Assembly: GCA_002838815.1 (NCBI GenBank)
Contig: LQGW01000025.1
Location: 1 to 57,313 of the forward strand
Length of the DNA: 57,313 bases
Source: Clostridiaceae bacterium JG1575
GTDB lineage: Bacteria; Bacillota; Clostridia; Clostridiales; Clostridiaceae
Direction of reading: 5' to 3'
In this document: one piece after another, positions 25,893-34,411 of the stretch
Position numbering within the stretch: position 1 is the first letter of the stretch
Layout of the letters: every line of letters starts with the position of its first letter
Program-made: the position numbers and the translations under genes
Notes under the pieces: model-generated
The model's database searches: none
What the model saw: the letters and a program-made list of their open reading frames with translations, nothing else
What the model was told of the DNA's origin: nothing

Positions 25893-27746
25893 ATGAAAAA
25901 AGACGACGGAATTGTCAAAAAAACGCAAGAAGTGATCAATGATAAAGTGGTTCCCGCTGCCAAGGAAGGCTTGGGGGCTGCCGGAGAGCTGCTCGGAAAA
26001 GGGGCAACCGTGGTGGGTGAGTTCCTAAAAGAAGCAGGAAGCAAGACCAAGGACCTGGTATCCCAGGCCGATGATGCCACAAAGGATTTTCGGGAGGACG
26101 CGGGAAAAACCGTGCATGCCGCCGCCGATAAAGTGGTTGAAACCAAAAATGATGCTTTTGATTTTTTCAAGCGAGGCTCCAGGGAAATGACGGAGAAAGC
26201 CCAGGGAACCGTGAAAAAAGCCCATAAAGAAGTGAAAAAGAACGCCGATGAGGCGGTGGATTTTGCCAAAACCAAAGGTCAACAGCTGACCCAGGGGAAA
26301 AAGAGCAACAAAAAAGTCGTTGCGGCCGTGGGGGTTGCCGTGGCTGCCGCCGCAGCCGCCGGGGCTTACGCCTTCTACCGCGCCCGTAAGGAACGCGATG
26401 AATCCGTAAAAGCCGAGTTCTCGGAGAAGATGAAAAAATGGAACGAGCTCGAAGGCGAAGAGCTGGTGATGGTCGACGAAGAAGACATCACCACCATGCA
26501 CGTTCGGCCCTCAAAGATTTACCGCATCGGACAAAACGCGCAGCTTGGGGACGACATCATCGTTCAAATCGGCTGGGGCGATGAGGAGGCAAAAGACTTT
26601 AATCCCGATGACCTGGCCGATCCCGTCAATCCCTTGGAAGAATTTAGAAAAAAGGCCGGCAAGGCCGCAGACCTTGTGGTGGAGAAAACCCGGCAAGCCG
26701 CAGAGGTCGTCACGAGTAAAGCCAAGGAAGTGGCCGGCTCCGTCGGTGAAAAGGCATCGCAAGTCAAGGAGCGTGTGGAAGAGGAAGCATATGAGAGCGG
26801 CTTCACCGACGGGTCCTTGATGGAGGAGCTCAAGGAAGAGGCTTCGGCCAAGGTTGAGGCCGCCAAGGAATCGGCGGAACAGGTCGGAGAAACGATCCAA
26901 AAAGAAACCGACGCAATCAAGGAGGACTTAAAAGAAGCCACGGCCTCTTTGAACGACTCCGTGAAGGAAAACCACTTGATGGGCGAAGGCGACAAAGAGT
27001 TGGATTCAGCGGACGAAGTGGAACCCAAGAGCACCTTCCATCCGGCAGCACGCCGGGAGGTGCGCCCAGAGGAGTCTCATGATCTTCCATGGGAAGAGGA
27101 TGAATCCCTCCTGATGAAGAAAACCGAAGACGTCCGAAAATTGGCCGCCGACGGCATTCAAGCCATCAAAGAAAAGCTGGGCGGCATGAAACGCTCCGTC
27201 AGCGATCGGCAAAAGGCCGAAGAGAATGATTCCAGAGAAGAAGAGGCCCTGGCCTTTGTGGAGGAATTCAACGTAACCATCCACAACCGCGGCAACAAGG
27301 ATTACTTCTTCAGCCCCATGCTCATTCAGCGGTACAATTCCAGCCGCAGAACCACTCGGCCCGTGCCCGGACACGAAAAAGGAACCACCCTTTCGCAGCG
27401 TCTGATCAAGCCCGGGGAAACCTATACGGGGCGCATCGCCGTCAAGAAGACCCTGGAGGATGACGCCCTCATTATGTTCGAAGACATGCTGATGCAAAAT
27501 TCCGTGGCCATCCTTTTAGAAGAGGACGTCAACGACTCCTTCCTCTACGATGAATCCATGGATCTGCGGGATGATCTGCTCTTTGAGGATTCCGAGGACC
27601 TTGACGAATTGGACTTCGAGGGAGACGACCTCGTGGTGGATGAGGCCGAGGAATTGGATTTGGAGCTGGAAGAGGAGGAAAAGCACCCTCAAAAGGAAAC
27701 CGAGGAGAAGGCTTCGAGGGAGTCTAAGGGCGAAAAAAAAGCATAA
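25893..27746 (+). CDS. LEA/apolipoprotein-like anchored protein with beta domain and acidic tail
   Basis: 617-residue protein without a recognised family. Residues 1-135 and about 240-350 are Ala/Lys/Glu-rich amphipathic helices with 11-residue-type repeats (AADKVVETKNDAFDF, VVEKTRQAAEVVTSKAKEVA), the style of LEA, YtxH and apolipoprotein-like proteins. Between them a membrane helix lies at about 142-163 (VVAAVGVAVAAAAAAGAYAF), followed by basic YRARKER. Residues 170-235 are a small acidic beta segment. About 450-555 is a compact beta-rich domain (FNVTIHNRGNKDYFFSPML, then IKPGETYTGRIAVKK), and the end is strongly acidic. Likely a cell-envelope or stress-protection protein with a long helical cytoplasmic or surface part; topology is not certain. 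Single-gene unit, own promoter and terminator. Confidence 0.8.
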   Translation: MKKDDGIVKKTQEVINDKVVPAAKEGLGAAGELLGKGATVVGEFLKEAGSKTKDLVSQADDATKDFREDAGKTVHAAADKVVETKNDAFDFFKRGSREMTEKAQGTVKKAHKEVKKNADEAVDFAKTKGQQLTQGKKSNKKVVAAVGVAVAAAAAAGAYAFYRARKERDESVKAEFSEKMKKWNELEGEELVMVDEEDITTMHVRPSKIYRIGQNAQLGDDIIVQIGWGDEEAKDFNPDDLADPVNPLEEFRKKAGKAADLVVEKTRQAAEVVTSKAKEVAGSVGEKASQVKERVEEEAYESGFTDGSLMEELKEEASAKVEAAKESAEQVGETIQKETDAIKEDLKEATASLNDSVKENHLMGEGDKELDSADEVEPKSTFHPAARREVRPEESHDLPWEEDESLLMKKTEDVRKLAADGIQAIKEKLGGMKRSVSDRQKAEENDSREEEALAFVEEFNVTIHNRGNKDYFFSPMLIQRYNSSRRTTRPVPGHEKGTTLSQRLIKPGETYTGRIAVKKTLEDDALIMFEDMLMQNSVAILLEEDVNDSFLYDESMDLRDDLLFEDSEDLDELDFEGDDLVVDEAEELDLELEEEEKHPQKETEEKASRESKGEKKA

Positions 27747-27831
27747 GACGTTAAAAATCAAAAAAATAATCCGGCAGAGCTTTCGCATCGAATCGCATCG
27801 ATGCTTGAGAAGTTGCCATCGATGACGCAAC

Positions 27832-27869
27832 GAGCAGGGAGGCTTTTATCAGGAAGAGACTCCCTGCTC
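27832..27869 (+). terminator. Terminator after the LEA-like gene
   Basis: GAGCAGGGAG (27832-27841) pairs with CTCCCTGCTC (27860-27869), followed by TTACCTCG. The T tract is weak. Confidence 0.65.
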
Positions 27870-27919
27870 TTACCTCGTCATAGCTCTCTGGCAGTGCATC
27901 CAGAGGATTGGAGGGAAAC

Positions 27920-29293
27920 ATGTCCATAGAAGAACAAGTTCAGCGAGCCCGAGAGCGAGCTCAAAGCGGCATGCCCAAACGACACATGGTGCGTCGGAAC
28001 GCCCTGCTGCGTCTAAAGAAAAACCTTCGACTCGAGCAAAAGGCTTTGGAGGAGGCTTTGTATGAGGACTTGGGCAAAAGCGCCATGGAAGCGTCCTTAA
28101 CGGAATTGGCCATGGTGTATTTGGAAATCGATCATGCCTTGCGCCGAGGAGCCGCCTGGGCGGCGCCCAAATCCATGGGTCGAAGCCTGCTGCTGGGCGG
28201 CTCCAGCCAGTGGCTCCTCAAGGAGCCCTATGGGCTGGTGCTGATCCTCGTGCCCTTTAATTACCCCGTGGGGCTGGCTCTTGCACCCCTGGTATCTGCG
28301 GTGGCTTCGGGCAATGCCGCCGTCGTGAAAACCAGCAGCCTGACGCCCCATGTCAGTCAGGTCTTGGCGCGCCTCATCGAGGCGTCCTTTGCTCCGGGCC
28401 ACGTCACCTTGATTGCAGGAGGTGAGGGGGTGAACGATGCGCTTTTAGCCCAGCGCTTTGATAAGATTCTCTTCACCGGCAGTGCCCTGACGGCAAAAAA
28501 AATCATGGCCAAGGCTAGTGAGACCTTAACGCCGGTGATTTTGGAGCTGGGGGGCAAAAGCCCCGCCATTGTCCTAAAAGACGCGGACCTCACCCGAGCG
28601 GCAAAAAAGATCGTCTGGGGCAAATTCACCAACGCCGGACAAACCTGCATCGCTCCAGATCATGTGCTGGTGCATGAAACGCGTCGTGAGGCGCTGGTGG
28701 AAGCGATGATAAAGGCCATTCAGGAATTTTATGGCAAGGATCCCCATATCTCCAAGGACTTTGGCCGCATCATCTCCAGGGAGGCAACGGATCGACTCAT
28801 GGGGTATTTGGATGAGGCGACGCCCATTCTTTATGGCGGCGGCGCTGTGCGTAGCGAAAAATACATGGAGCCCACCCTCGTGGGGGAGGTGCCTTCGGAT
28901 CATCCTCTGCGCCATGAGGAGATCTTTGGACCCATATTGCCCATCTGGACCTACAAGGACATCAACCAGTGCATTGCTCAGCAAAACCAGCGCGAAAAAC
29001 CCCTGGCTCTTTATGTGTTCAGTAAAAATATGGAGCTCGCGCAAAAGGTTATGGAGCGCATTCCTGCGGGGGGCGGCTGCTTGAACGACTGTTTGGTTCA
29101 TGCCGGCGCCAAGGATCTGCCCTTTGGTGGCGTGGGGTACTCGGGTATGGGGCGCTACCATGGGGCTTTCGGATTCCAGGCCTTTACCCATGAAAAAGGG
29201 GTGGTTCGCTCTTCGCCGCATCGGGTGCTGTCCGTGATGCTGCCGCCCTACAGCAAATGGAAGGAAGTGGTTTTAAAGCGATTGCTGCCATAA
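27920..29293 (+). CDS. Aldehyde dehydrogenase, class 3 (AldH-like)
   Basis: 457-residue NAD(P)-dependent aldehyde oxidising enzyme. The ATG at 27920 follows GGAGG with six bases between. It is shorter than most ALDHs, as expected for the class 3 group that acts on fatty or aromatic aldehydes. VPFNYPVGLALAPLV begins the cofactor fold, ILELGGKSPAIV carries the general base Glu209 and NAGQTCIAPDHVLVH the nucleophile Cys243. FTGSALTAKKIM is the nucleotide-binding loop and EEIFGPILPIW a conserved later motif. The C-terminus is a basic, hydrophobic stretch (VLSVMLPPYSKWKEVVLKRL) that could associate with membranes, as in other class 3 enzymes. Probably a monocistronic detoxification enzyme. Confidence 0.92.
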   Translation: MSIEEQVQRARERAQSGMPKRHMVRRNALLRLKKNLRLEQKALEEALYEDLGKSAMEASLTELAMVYLEIDHALRRGAAWAAPKSMGRSLLLGGSSQWLLKEPYGLVLILVPFNYPVGLALAPLVSAVASGNAAVVKTSSLTPHVSQVLARLIEASFAPGHVTLIAGGEGVNDALLAQRFDKILFTGSALTAKKIMAKASETLTPVILELGGKSPAIVLKDADLTRAAKKIVWGKFTNAGQTCIAPDHVLVHETRREALVEAMIKAIQEFYGKDPHISKDFGRIISREATDRLMGYLDEATPILYGGGAVRSEKYMEPTLVGEVPSDHPLRHEEIFGPILPIWTYKDINQCIAQQNQREKPLALYVFSKNMELAQKVMERIPAGGGCLNDCLVHAGAKDLPFGGVGYSGMGRYHGAFGFQAFTHEKGVVRSSPHRVLSVMLPPYSKWKEVVLKRLLP

Positions 29294-29500
29294 GGGGCAC
29301 CCATTATCTAAAATTTATCAATTTTGAGGCGCAGGGGGCCTCTTGGTTCTTAAAGAACTTCTAGAACAGGATTTACTGCAAAAGAAAAAGGAAAACGCCA
29401 AGAAAACCTGCATTTTCTGCAATGAGGATCCCTTGAACTCATAGGCCGCTTTGATAAGATGAAGGTAGATTCAAACAAACCATCATCGAGGTGAAACGAT
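29294..29500 (+). other. Intergenic region after aldehyde dehydrogenase
   Basis: A weak GAGGC/GCCTC hairpin at about 29324-29341 may end the ALDH transcript. TAAGAT near 29455 is a possible -10 for the next small gene. No gene is seen. Confidence 0.4.
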
Positions 29501-29713
29501 ATGTCTATCAAGGGATTTTCAGCGGCCACTTGCGTACTGGCTCTTGTAGCCCTCGCCGCAGCGGCTTTCTTAGGAATCGATTGGATCGGCTTCCCGCTGA
29601 TGCTCATTGCCGCCATTGCTGCGTGGGCCATCTGGGGCGTCCACGATGCCTGGAAAGAAGAAACTCATTCTATGCACGAAATGCATCGAACCCCCCATCA
29701 AGCCAACGCTTAA
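29501..29713 (+). CDS. Small two-helix membrane protein
   Basis: 70 residues; GAGGTG lies eight bases before the ATG. Two hydrophobic segments (about residues 8-24, ATCVLALVALAAAAFLG, and 30-45, FPLMLIAAIAAWAIWG) are followed by a His/Met-rich tail (HDAWKEETHSMHEMHRTPHQ). A strong terminator follows. No family recognised. The His/Met tail and the adjoining copper operon make a metal link conceivable but unproven. Confidence 0.65.
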   Translation: MSIKGFSAATCVLALVALAAAAFLGIDWIGFPLMLIAAIAAWAIWGVHDAWKEETHSMHEMHRTPHQANA

Positions 29714-29737
29714 TAAAAGATCTAGGAGTTTTTTCTT

Positions 29738-29784
29738 GCCCTATGAGGTCTTGGCCAGTCGGCCGACCTCAAGGGCTTTTTTTA
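29738..29784 (+). terminator. Strong terminator ahead of the copper operon
   Basis: GCCCT-GAGGTC-GGCC pairs with GGCC-GACCTC-AGGGC, followed by T7. A second GCGCCCG/CGGGCGT hairpin with T5 (about 29840-29863) overlaps the following promoter. Confidence 0.92.
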
Positions 29785-29864
29785 TAAAGCAAGATTTCTT
29801 GCAAAAAAGAGGAAAACGGTACGGATTTTATGCAACAGGCGCCCGCAGACCGGGCGTCTTTTTC

Positions 29865-29894
29865 TTGACAAAAACAGCGGCTCGGGCGTATGAT
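29865..29894 (+). promoter_or_regulatory. csoR-copA promoter
   Basis: TTGACA (29865-29870), 18-base spacer, TATGAT (29889-29894). Confidence 0.8.
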
Positions 29895-29907
29895 CAAGAA
29901 AAAAAGG

Positions 29908-29929
29908 ACCCCACCCAGGGGGGGGAGGT
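29908..29929 (+). promoter_or_regulatory. Candidate CsoR operator overlapping the csoR ribosome site
   Basis: A C-tract then G-tract (ACCCCACCC followed by GGGGGGGGAGG) with imperfect dyad symmetry, 14 bases after the -10. CsoR operators in other bacteria are G/C-tract pseudo-palindromes of this kind. The right half includes the ribosome-binding site of csoR at 29925-29930. Confidence 0.55.
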
Positions 29930-29935
29930 ACTGCC

Positions 29936-30235
29936 GTGACGAATGAACCCATTGCCATGAATCCTGAGCGAAAACAAGCGCTCACCCACTTAAAAACTGC
30001 CCGCGGTCAATTGGACGGCATCATCCGTATGGTCGAGCAGGGGCGCTACTGCGTGGACATCGCCCACCAAATCATGGCGTCCCAAGCGCTCCTTAAAAAA
30101 GCGCAGAAGTTGATTTTGATGCAACACCTCTCGCACTGCGTGGCTTCTGCGGTGGAGAATGAGGATCCCAACGAGCGTAGCGAGAAACTCAATGAAATGA
30201 AGGATTTGATCCGCCAATTGATGGAGGTGAAATAG
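29936..30235 (+). CDS. csoR: CsoR-family copper-sensing repressor
   Basis: 99-residue all-helical DUF156 repressor. GTG at 29936 is the chosen start, six bases after GGAGGT; ATG at 29957 is the alternative. The Cu(I) ligands of Mycobacterium CsoR (Cys36, His61, Cys65) appear here with identical spacing as Cys39, His64 and Cys68 (YCVDI and QHLSHC). Copper binding releases the repressor from its operator. It lies first in an operon with copA (six bases apart) and copZ, so it should respond to copper. The fitting operator-like sequence lies just upstream. Confidence 0.92.
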   Translation: MTNEPIAMNPERKQALTHLKTARGQLDGIIRMVEQGRYCVDIAHQIMASQALLKKAQKLILMQHLSHCVASAVENEDPNERSEKLNEMKDLIRQLMEVK

Positions 30236-30241
30236 CATTTG

Positions 30242-32761
30242 ATGAAGAAAACATATAACGTGGAGGGAATGGAGTGCGTCGCCTGCGCCCAATCCATCGA
30301 ACGAGCCTTAGCAAAAAAAGAGGGCGTGATAAAGGCGGTGGTCAACTACAGCAACAATAAGCTCTACGTGACGTGGAACCCAGAGCTCCTCTCGGCCAAG
30401 GATCTTGAAGATCTCGTGAAAAAGGGGGGCTTTACGTTGACGTGCGAGGACTCTTCGGGGGAGCAGGAGACGCTTCGAGGACCCAGGGAGCCCCTTCACA
30501 AGGAGTTTTTGGTCCAAGGAATGGAGTGCGTCGCTTGCGCGCAATCCATTGAACGGGTCCTTAGCCGTCGAGATGGGGTGGAAAAAGCCGTGGTCAATTA
30601 CGCCACGGGCAAGCTCTACCTCACCTACGACCCCAGCCGCATCAAGACGGATGAAGTGATGAGCCAGGTGGCGAAGCTCGGCTTTACTCTTCAAGAAGTG
30701 GTGAAAAAAGAGGGCCTAAGGCCCGTGAAGAATCCCTATGGGCGTCGCCTTTTCTGGTCTGCCGTCTTTACCGTGCCGCTTTTGATTCTCGCCATGGGTC
30801 CGATGCTGGGCATGCCCTTGCCCAAGGGGCTCTCCATGGACCATTCGCCCTTGACCTTTGGCATCGTCCAGCTGCTGCTGACGCTTCCGGTGCTCTTCAT
30901 CGGGCGTCGCTTTTATGTTTCAGGCTTTGCCAATTTATTTCGCGGGCACCCCAACATGGATACCCTCATCGCCCTAGGGACCAGCGCCTCCTTCCTCTTC
31001 TCGCTTTCCCGCTTTCCAAGCCTTGCCCAAGGGTCGCACCATGCGGCTCACGAGTTGTACTTTGAGTCCGCGGTGGTGATTTTAACCTTGATTACTCTGG
31101 GAAAATACCTAGAGAACATCTCCAAGGGTCGCACCAGTGACGCCATTCGAAAGCTCACCAATCTTCGCCCCGAGCGAGCGTTGCTCGTACGGGGGGATGA
31201 GGTTCTGGAGGTGCCCGTAGAAGATTTGGTTCAAGGGGATTTGATTTTACTAAAGCCCGGAGCCTCCGCGCCAGCAGACGGCGTGGTGGAATCAGGATCG
31301 AACTTCATGGATGAAGCCATGCTCACGGGAGAATCCCTCCCAGTGGCGAAAAACGCCGGCGATCTCATCTACACCGCCACCCTATCCAGCGGCGGAACCA
31401 TTCGGTATCGGGCCACCAAGGTGGGGCAGGAGACGGCGCTTTCGGCCATCATCCGACTGGTGGAGGATGCCCAAGCCACCAAAGCGCCCATTGCACGCCT
31501 GGCGGACATCATCTCCGGCTACTTTGTGCCTGTGGTGATGAGCCTTGCCGTCCTTGCGGCCCTATTCTGGCTTTTGATGGGCAAGGAGGCCGCCTTTGCC
31601 TTGACCATTTTGGTTTCCGTACTGGTCATCGCCTGCCCCTGCGCCTTGGGTCTTGCCACCCCCACTGCCATTATGGTGGGGACGGGCAAAGGAGCCGAGC
31701 ACGGCATTCTCATCAAATCTGGCGAAGCCTTGGAGCAGGCCCACAAAATTAATGCGCTGATCTTTGATAAAACCGGAACGTTGACTCAAGGAAAACCTGT
31801 GGTGACCCAGGTACTCCCGGCCCAGGGCGCCAGCGTTTCTGAAAAGGACCTTCTGCGTTACGTCGCAAGCCTTGAAGATCACTCCGAGCACCCTTTGGGT
31901 CGCGCCATCGTTGCAGCGGCGCAGCAACAAGGGGAACCCTTACATCACGTGGAGAATTTTCAAACCCTCACGGGACGTGGCCTTCTTGGAAGGATTCATG
32001 GGGAAGGCTTCGCCATCGGGAACGATAAAATGGTGCAAGAGCGCAGCGCGCTGATTCCCCAAGAATTAGGCGAAGAGGCCCAGGCGCTGGCCGAAGACGG
32101 AAAAACCCCCATGTATGTGTTGCGGGAGAATCGAATCATCGGCCTCATCGCTGTGGCAGATACCGTCAAACCTTCGGCCAAGAGCGCCATTGAGCACTTG
32201 AACGCCATGGGTATTCGCACCATTATGGTTACGGGGGACAACGAGCGCACGGCCAAGGCCATTGCTAGATCGCTCAATATTTCAGAGGTCGTCTCCGAGG
32301 TGCTGCCTGAGGATAAGATCGAAAAGGTGGGGGCGCTCAAAAAAGAAGGCTATCTCACGGCCATGGTGGGCGACGGCATCAACGATGCGCCGGCCTTGGC
32401 GGCGGCCCATGTTGGCATCGCCATTGGCTCGGGCACAGACGTCGCCATGGAATCTGCAGACGTCGTTTTGATGCATGAGGATCTCTTGGACGTGCCCCGG
32501 GCCATTGATTTATCCCGAAAGACCTTGCGAAACATCAAGCAGAATCTCTTTTGGGCCTTCATCTACAACATTGTCGGCATCCCCATCGCCATGGGACTAT
32601 TGTATTGGCTGACGAAAAACCCGGCCCTTTTGCTCAATCCCATGTTTGCGGCAGCCGCCATGAGTTTATCTTCAGTGAGCGTCTTAACCAATGCGCTACG
32701 CCTGCGCGCCTGGAAGCCCTTCCAGGCGCCGGCCCAAGAACCTTCAAAAAAAGGGGAATAG
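30242..32761 (+). CDS. copA: Copper-exporting P1B-type ATPase, two metal-binding domains
   Basis: 839-residue Cu(I) efflux pump. Two HMA domains precede the membrane part, with GMECVACAQS at 9-18 and again at 93-102. The CPC site in helix 6 is Cys465-Pro466-Cys467 (VIACPCALGLATPTA), marking Cu(I) transport. Other motifs are TGES in MLTGESLPV, phosphorylated Asp509 in DKTGTLTQ, HP in SEHPLGRAI, and GDGINDAPALAAAHVG. Helix 7/8 residues YN (FIYNIVG) and MSLSSVSV fit the copper class. ATG at 30242 or TTG at 30239 may serve as start; GGAGGTG of the csoR 3' end is upstream. The two HMA copies are nearly identical in DNA over 38 bases. Confidence 0.96.
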   Translation: MKKTYNVEGMECVACAQSIERALAKKEGVIKAVVNYSNNKLYVTWNPELLSAKDLEDLVKKGGFTLTCEDSSGEQETLRGPREPLHKEFLVQGMECVACAQSIERVLSRRDGVEKAVVNYATGKLYLTYDPSRIKTDEVMSQVAKLGFTLQEVVKKEGLRPVKNPYGRRLFWSAVFTVPLLILAMGPMLGMPLPKGLSMDHSPLTFGIVQLLLTLPVLFIGRRFYVSGFANLFRGHPNMDTLIALGTSASFLFSLSRFPSLAQGSHHAAHELYFESAVVILTLITLGKYLENISKGRTSDAIRKLTNLRPERALLVRGDEVLEVPVEDLVQGDLILLKPGASAPADGVVESGSNFMDEAMLTGESLPVAKNAGDLIYTATLSSGGTIRYRATKVGQETALSAIIRLVEDAQATKAPIARLADIISGYFVPVVMSLAVLAALFWLLMGKEAAFALTILVSVLVIACPCALGLATPTAIMVGTGKGAEHGILIKSGEALEQAHKINALIFDKTGTLTQGKPVVTQVLPAQGASVSEKDLLRYVASLEDHSEHPLGRAIVAAAQQQGEPLHHVENFQTLTGRGLLGRIHGEGFAIGNDKMVQERSALIPQELGEEAQALAEDGKTPMYVLRENRIIGLIAVADTVKPSAKSAIEHLNAMGIRTIMVTGDNERTAKAIARSLNISEVVSEVLPEDKIEKVGALKKEGYLTAMVGDGINDAPALAAAHVGIAIGSGTDVAMESADVVLMHEDLLDVPRAIDLSRKTLRNIKQNLFWAFIYNIVGIPIAMGLLYWLTKNPALLLNPMFAAAAMSLSSVSVLTNALRLRAWKPFQAPAQEPSKKGE

Positions 32762-32808
32762 GCAACGACAAGCAATTCAATCCACTCAACGAGAAAAGGA
32801 GAATCCAT

Positions 32809-33009
32809 ATGAACGTAAAAATTGAAGGTATGATGTGTGAAGGATGCGCCAAAAGAGTTCGCCAGGCGCTCGCTTCGGTCCCAGGCGTTGAATCCTCAAA
32901 GATCTGTGTAGCGGAAGGGTTGGCCCTTATTCAGGGAAGTCCATCCGAAAACGCGGTCCGGGAGGCCATCGAGGGCATCGGCTATGAGGTCTTGGGCATC
33001 GAAGGCTAG
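32809..33009 (+). CDS. copZ: CopZ-like copper chaperone
   Basis: 66-residue HMA-domain protein. AAAAGGAG is seven bases before the ATG. The copper motif is GMMCEGCAKRV (MxCxxC with Cys10 and Cys13), followed by a ferredoxin-like betaalphabeta pattern. It should carry Cu(I) in the cytoplasm to CopA or CsoR. Last gene of csoR-copA-copZ, 47 bases after copA, before a strong terminator. Confidence 0.9.
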   Translation: MNVKIEGMMCEGCAKRVRQALASVPGVESSKICVAEGLALIQGSPSENAVREAIEGIGYEVLGIEG

Positions 33010-33127
33010 CATTTGGCGCCAAGTAGAACGGGTAAAGAGGCTGCAGTGCGCTTCGGGCGTTTCAAAAGACGGACTAAAGTGCATGGTTCGTGAGCCGAAC
33101 GAGGACCAAAGAATTAAAGAACAATAA

Positions 33128-33194
33128 AAAGAAAGGCCCGCCGCCGCCAAACCGCTTCCTATGAGGAGACATTGGCGTTGGTGGGCCTTTCTTT
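33128..33194. terminator. Bidirectional terminator between copZ and thiH
   Basis: AAAGAAAGGCCCGCC pairs with GGTGGGCCTTTCTTT through one G-U pair. T runs lie on both strands. 33010-33127 holds no gene. Confidence 0.88.
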
Positions 33195-33223
33195 GCGGGC
33201 CTCTAGGAGAAGAGTAGGAGGTT

Positions 33224-34411
33224 TTACAGGGCTTGTGGGGGCAGGGAATCTGTAAAGATGGGTTGGAGGCCTTTATGACCAAGGGCGACCACCATTTCCG
33301 CCACGGAGCGCTCATCCGCAGTCACAAACTGCTCTTCGCCCAAGGAGGCTTCGCGCTCCTGGGCCTTTTTTTCATCGGTGCTGTGACCGCCGATGTCGGT
33401 GCGTACGCCGGCCGAGACCTTCGTAACGGCGAGGCCCATCAGGGCATCGCGAAAAATCGGGCGTTCCCTAGAGGAGAGGGTGATGCCGGCATAAGGCAAA
33501 AAGAGGCGATCGGCGAGGAGAATCTGAAGGAGCATCCGCTCCGTCAGGGGATGAGGAATCAGCGCCTCTTGTCCTTTCAAGGGACGAATTCTAGGACAAG
33601 AGAGGCTGATTTCGCTTTGGGGGTACCGCTCTTGCAGCCCTTGGGCATGGAGGCCCACAGCCAGAGCATCCGCCATGGGATCGGCTAAGCCCAGTAAGGC
33701 ACCGAATCCGACCGCAGGAATGCCGGCGCGCAGGGCTCGCTCTTGAGTGTGGAAGCGGTAGGGAAAGCAGCGCTTGGCGCCGTAGGGGTGCATTTTTTGG
33801 TAGCGCGATGGCTGGTAGGTCTCTTGAAATACCGTGATGGAAGTGACGCCCAGTGCCGCCAAGGCGGCGTAGTCGGCACAATTCATGGGATAGACTTCCA
33901 GGCCAATGGTGGGAAAGTAGTTTCGGGCGAGTTTCACCGCTTCCGCAAGGTAGGGGAGGCCCACTTTGTCAGGGCTTTCTCCGGTTAACAGAAGAATTTC
34001 CTCCAGGCCGCTTTGGGCAATGGCTTCCATTTCCCGTTTCATCTGTGTTGGCTCAAGGCAAGCTCGGGCAATGGAGCGGTGGCGGCCAAAGCCGCAATAG
34101 ACACAGCCGTTCTCACAGTAGTTGGATAAATAAAGAGGGGTGAACAGGTGAACGCCGTTGCCGTGGTATTGGCGGGTGAGGCGCTGGGCCTTTTGCGCCA
34201 TCTCTTCTAAAAAAGGGATGGCGGCCGGGGAGAGCAGCGCGGCAAAGTCTTCCGGTGAAAGGGTCTCTTTTTGGAGCGCCGCGAGGACGTCTTCGCGCTG
34301 GTAGGTCGTCTTCGTCAAATCCGCCACACGGGCCAAAAGATCCGTGAGGGGGGCTCGGGGCAACTCTTCCATGTCCTCCTGGTGCGTCCAGATGTCGCAG
34401 GGTTTATTCAT
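33224..34411 (-). CDS. thiH: ThiH, 2-iminoacetate synthase (tyrosine lyase)
   Basis: 395-residue radical-SAM enzyme that cleaves tyrosine to 2-iminoacetate and p-cresol, giving the glycine-derived part of the thiamine thiazole. The radical-SAM cluster is Cys99, Cys103 and Cys106 in SNYCENGCVYCGFGR. VFQETYQPSRYQKMHPYGAK and SCPRIRP match ThiH. It lacks the extra C-terminal Cys cluster of HydG, which separates it from the homologue at 38.2 kb. The start overlaps the thiG end by eight bases; GAGGAG lies upstream. Last gene of thiS-thiF-thiG-thiH. Confidence 0.95.
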   Translation of the reverse strand: MNKPCDIWTHQEDMEELPRAPLTDLLARVADLTKTTYQREDVLAALQKETLSPEDFAALLSPAAIPFLEEMAQKAQRLTRQYHGNGVHLFTPLYLSNYCENGCVYCGFGRHRSIARACLEPTQMKREMEAIAQSGLEEILLLTGESPDKVGLPYLAEAVKLARNYFPTIGLEVYPMNCADYAALAALGVTSITVFQETYQPSRYQKMHPYGAKRCFPYRFHTQERALRAGIPAVGFGALLGLADPMADALAVGLHAQGLQERYPQSEISLSCPRIRPLKGQEALIPHPLTERMLLQILLADRLFLPYAGITLSSRERPIFRDALMGLAVTKVSAGVRTDIGGHSTDEKKAQEREASLGEEQFVTADERSVAEMVVALGHKGLQPIFTDSLPPQAL

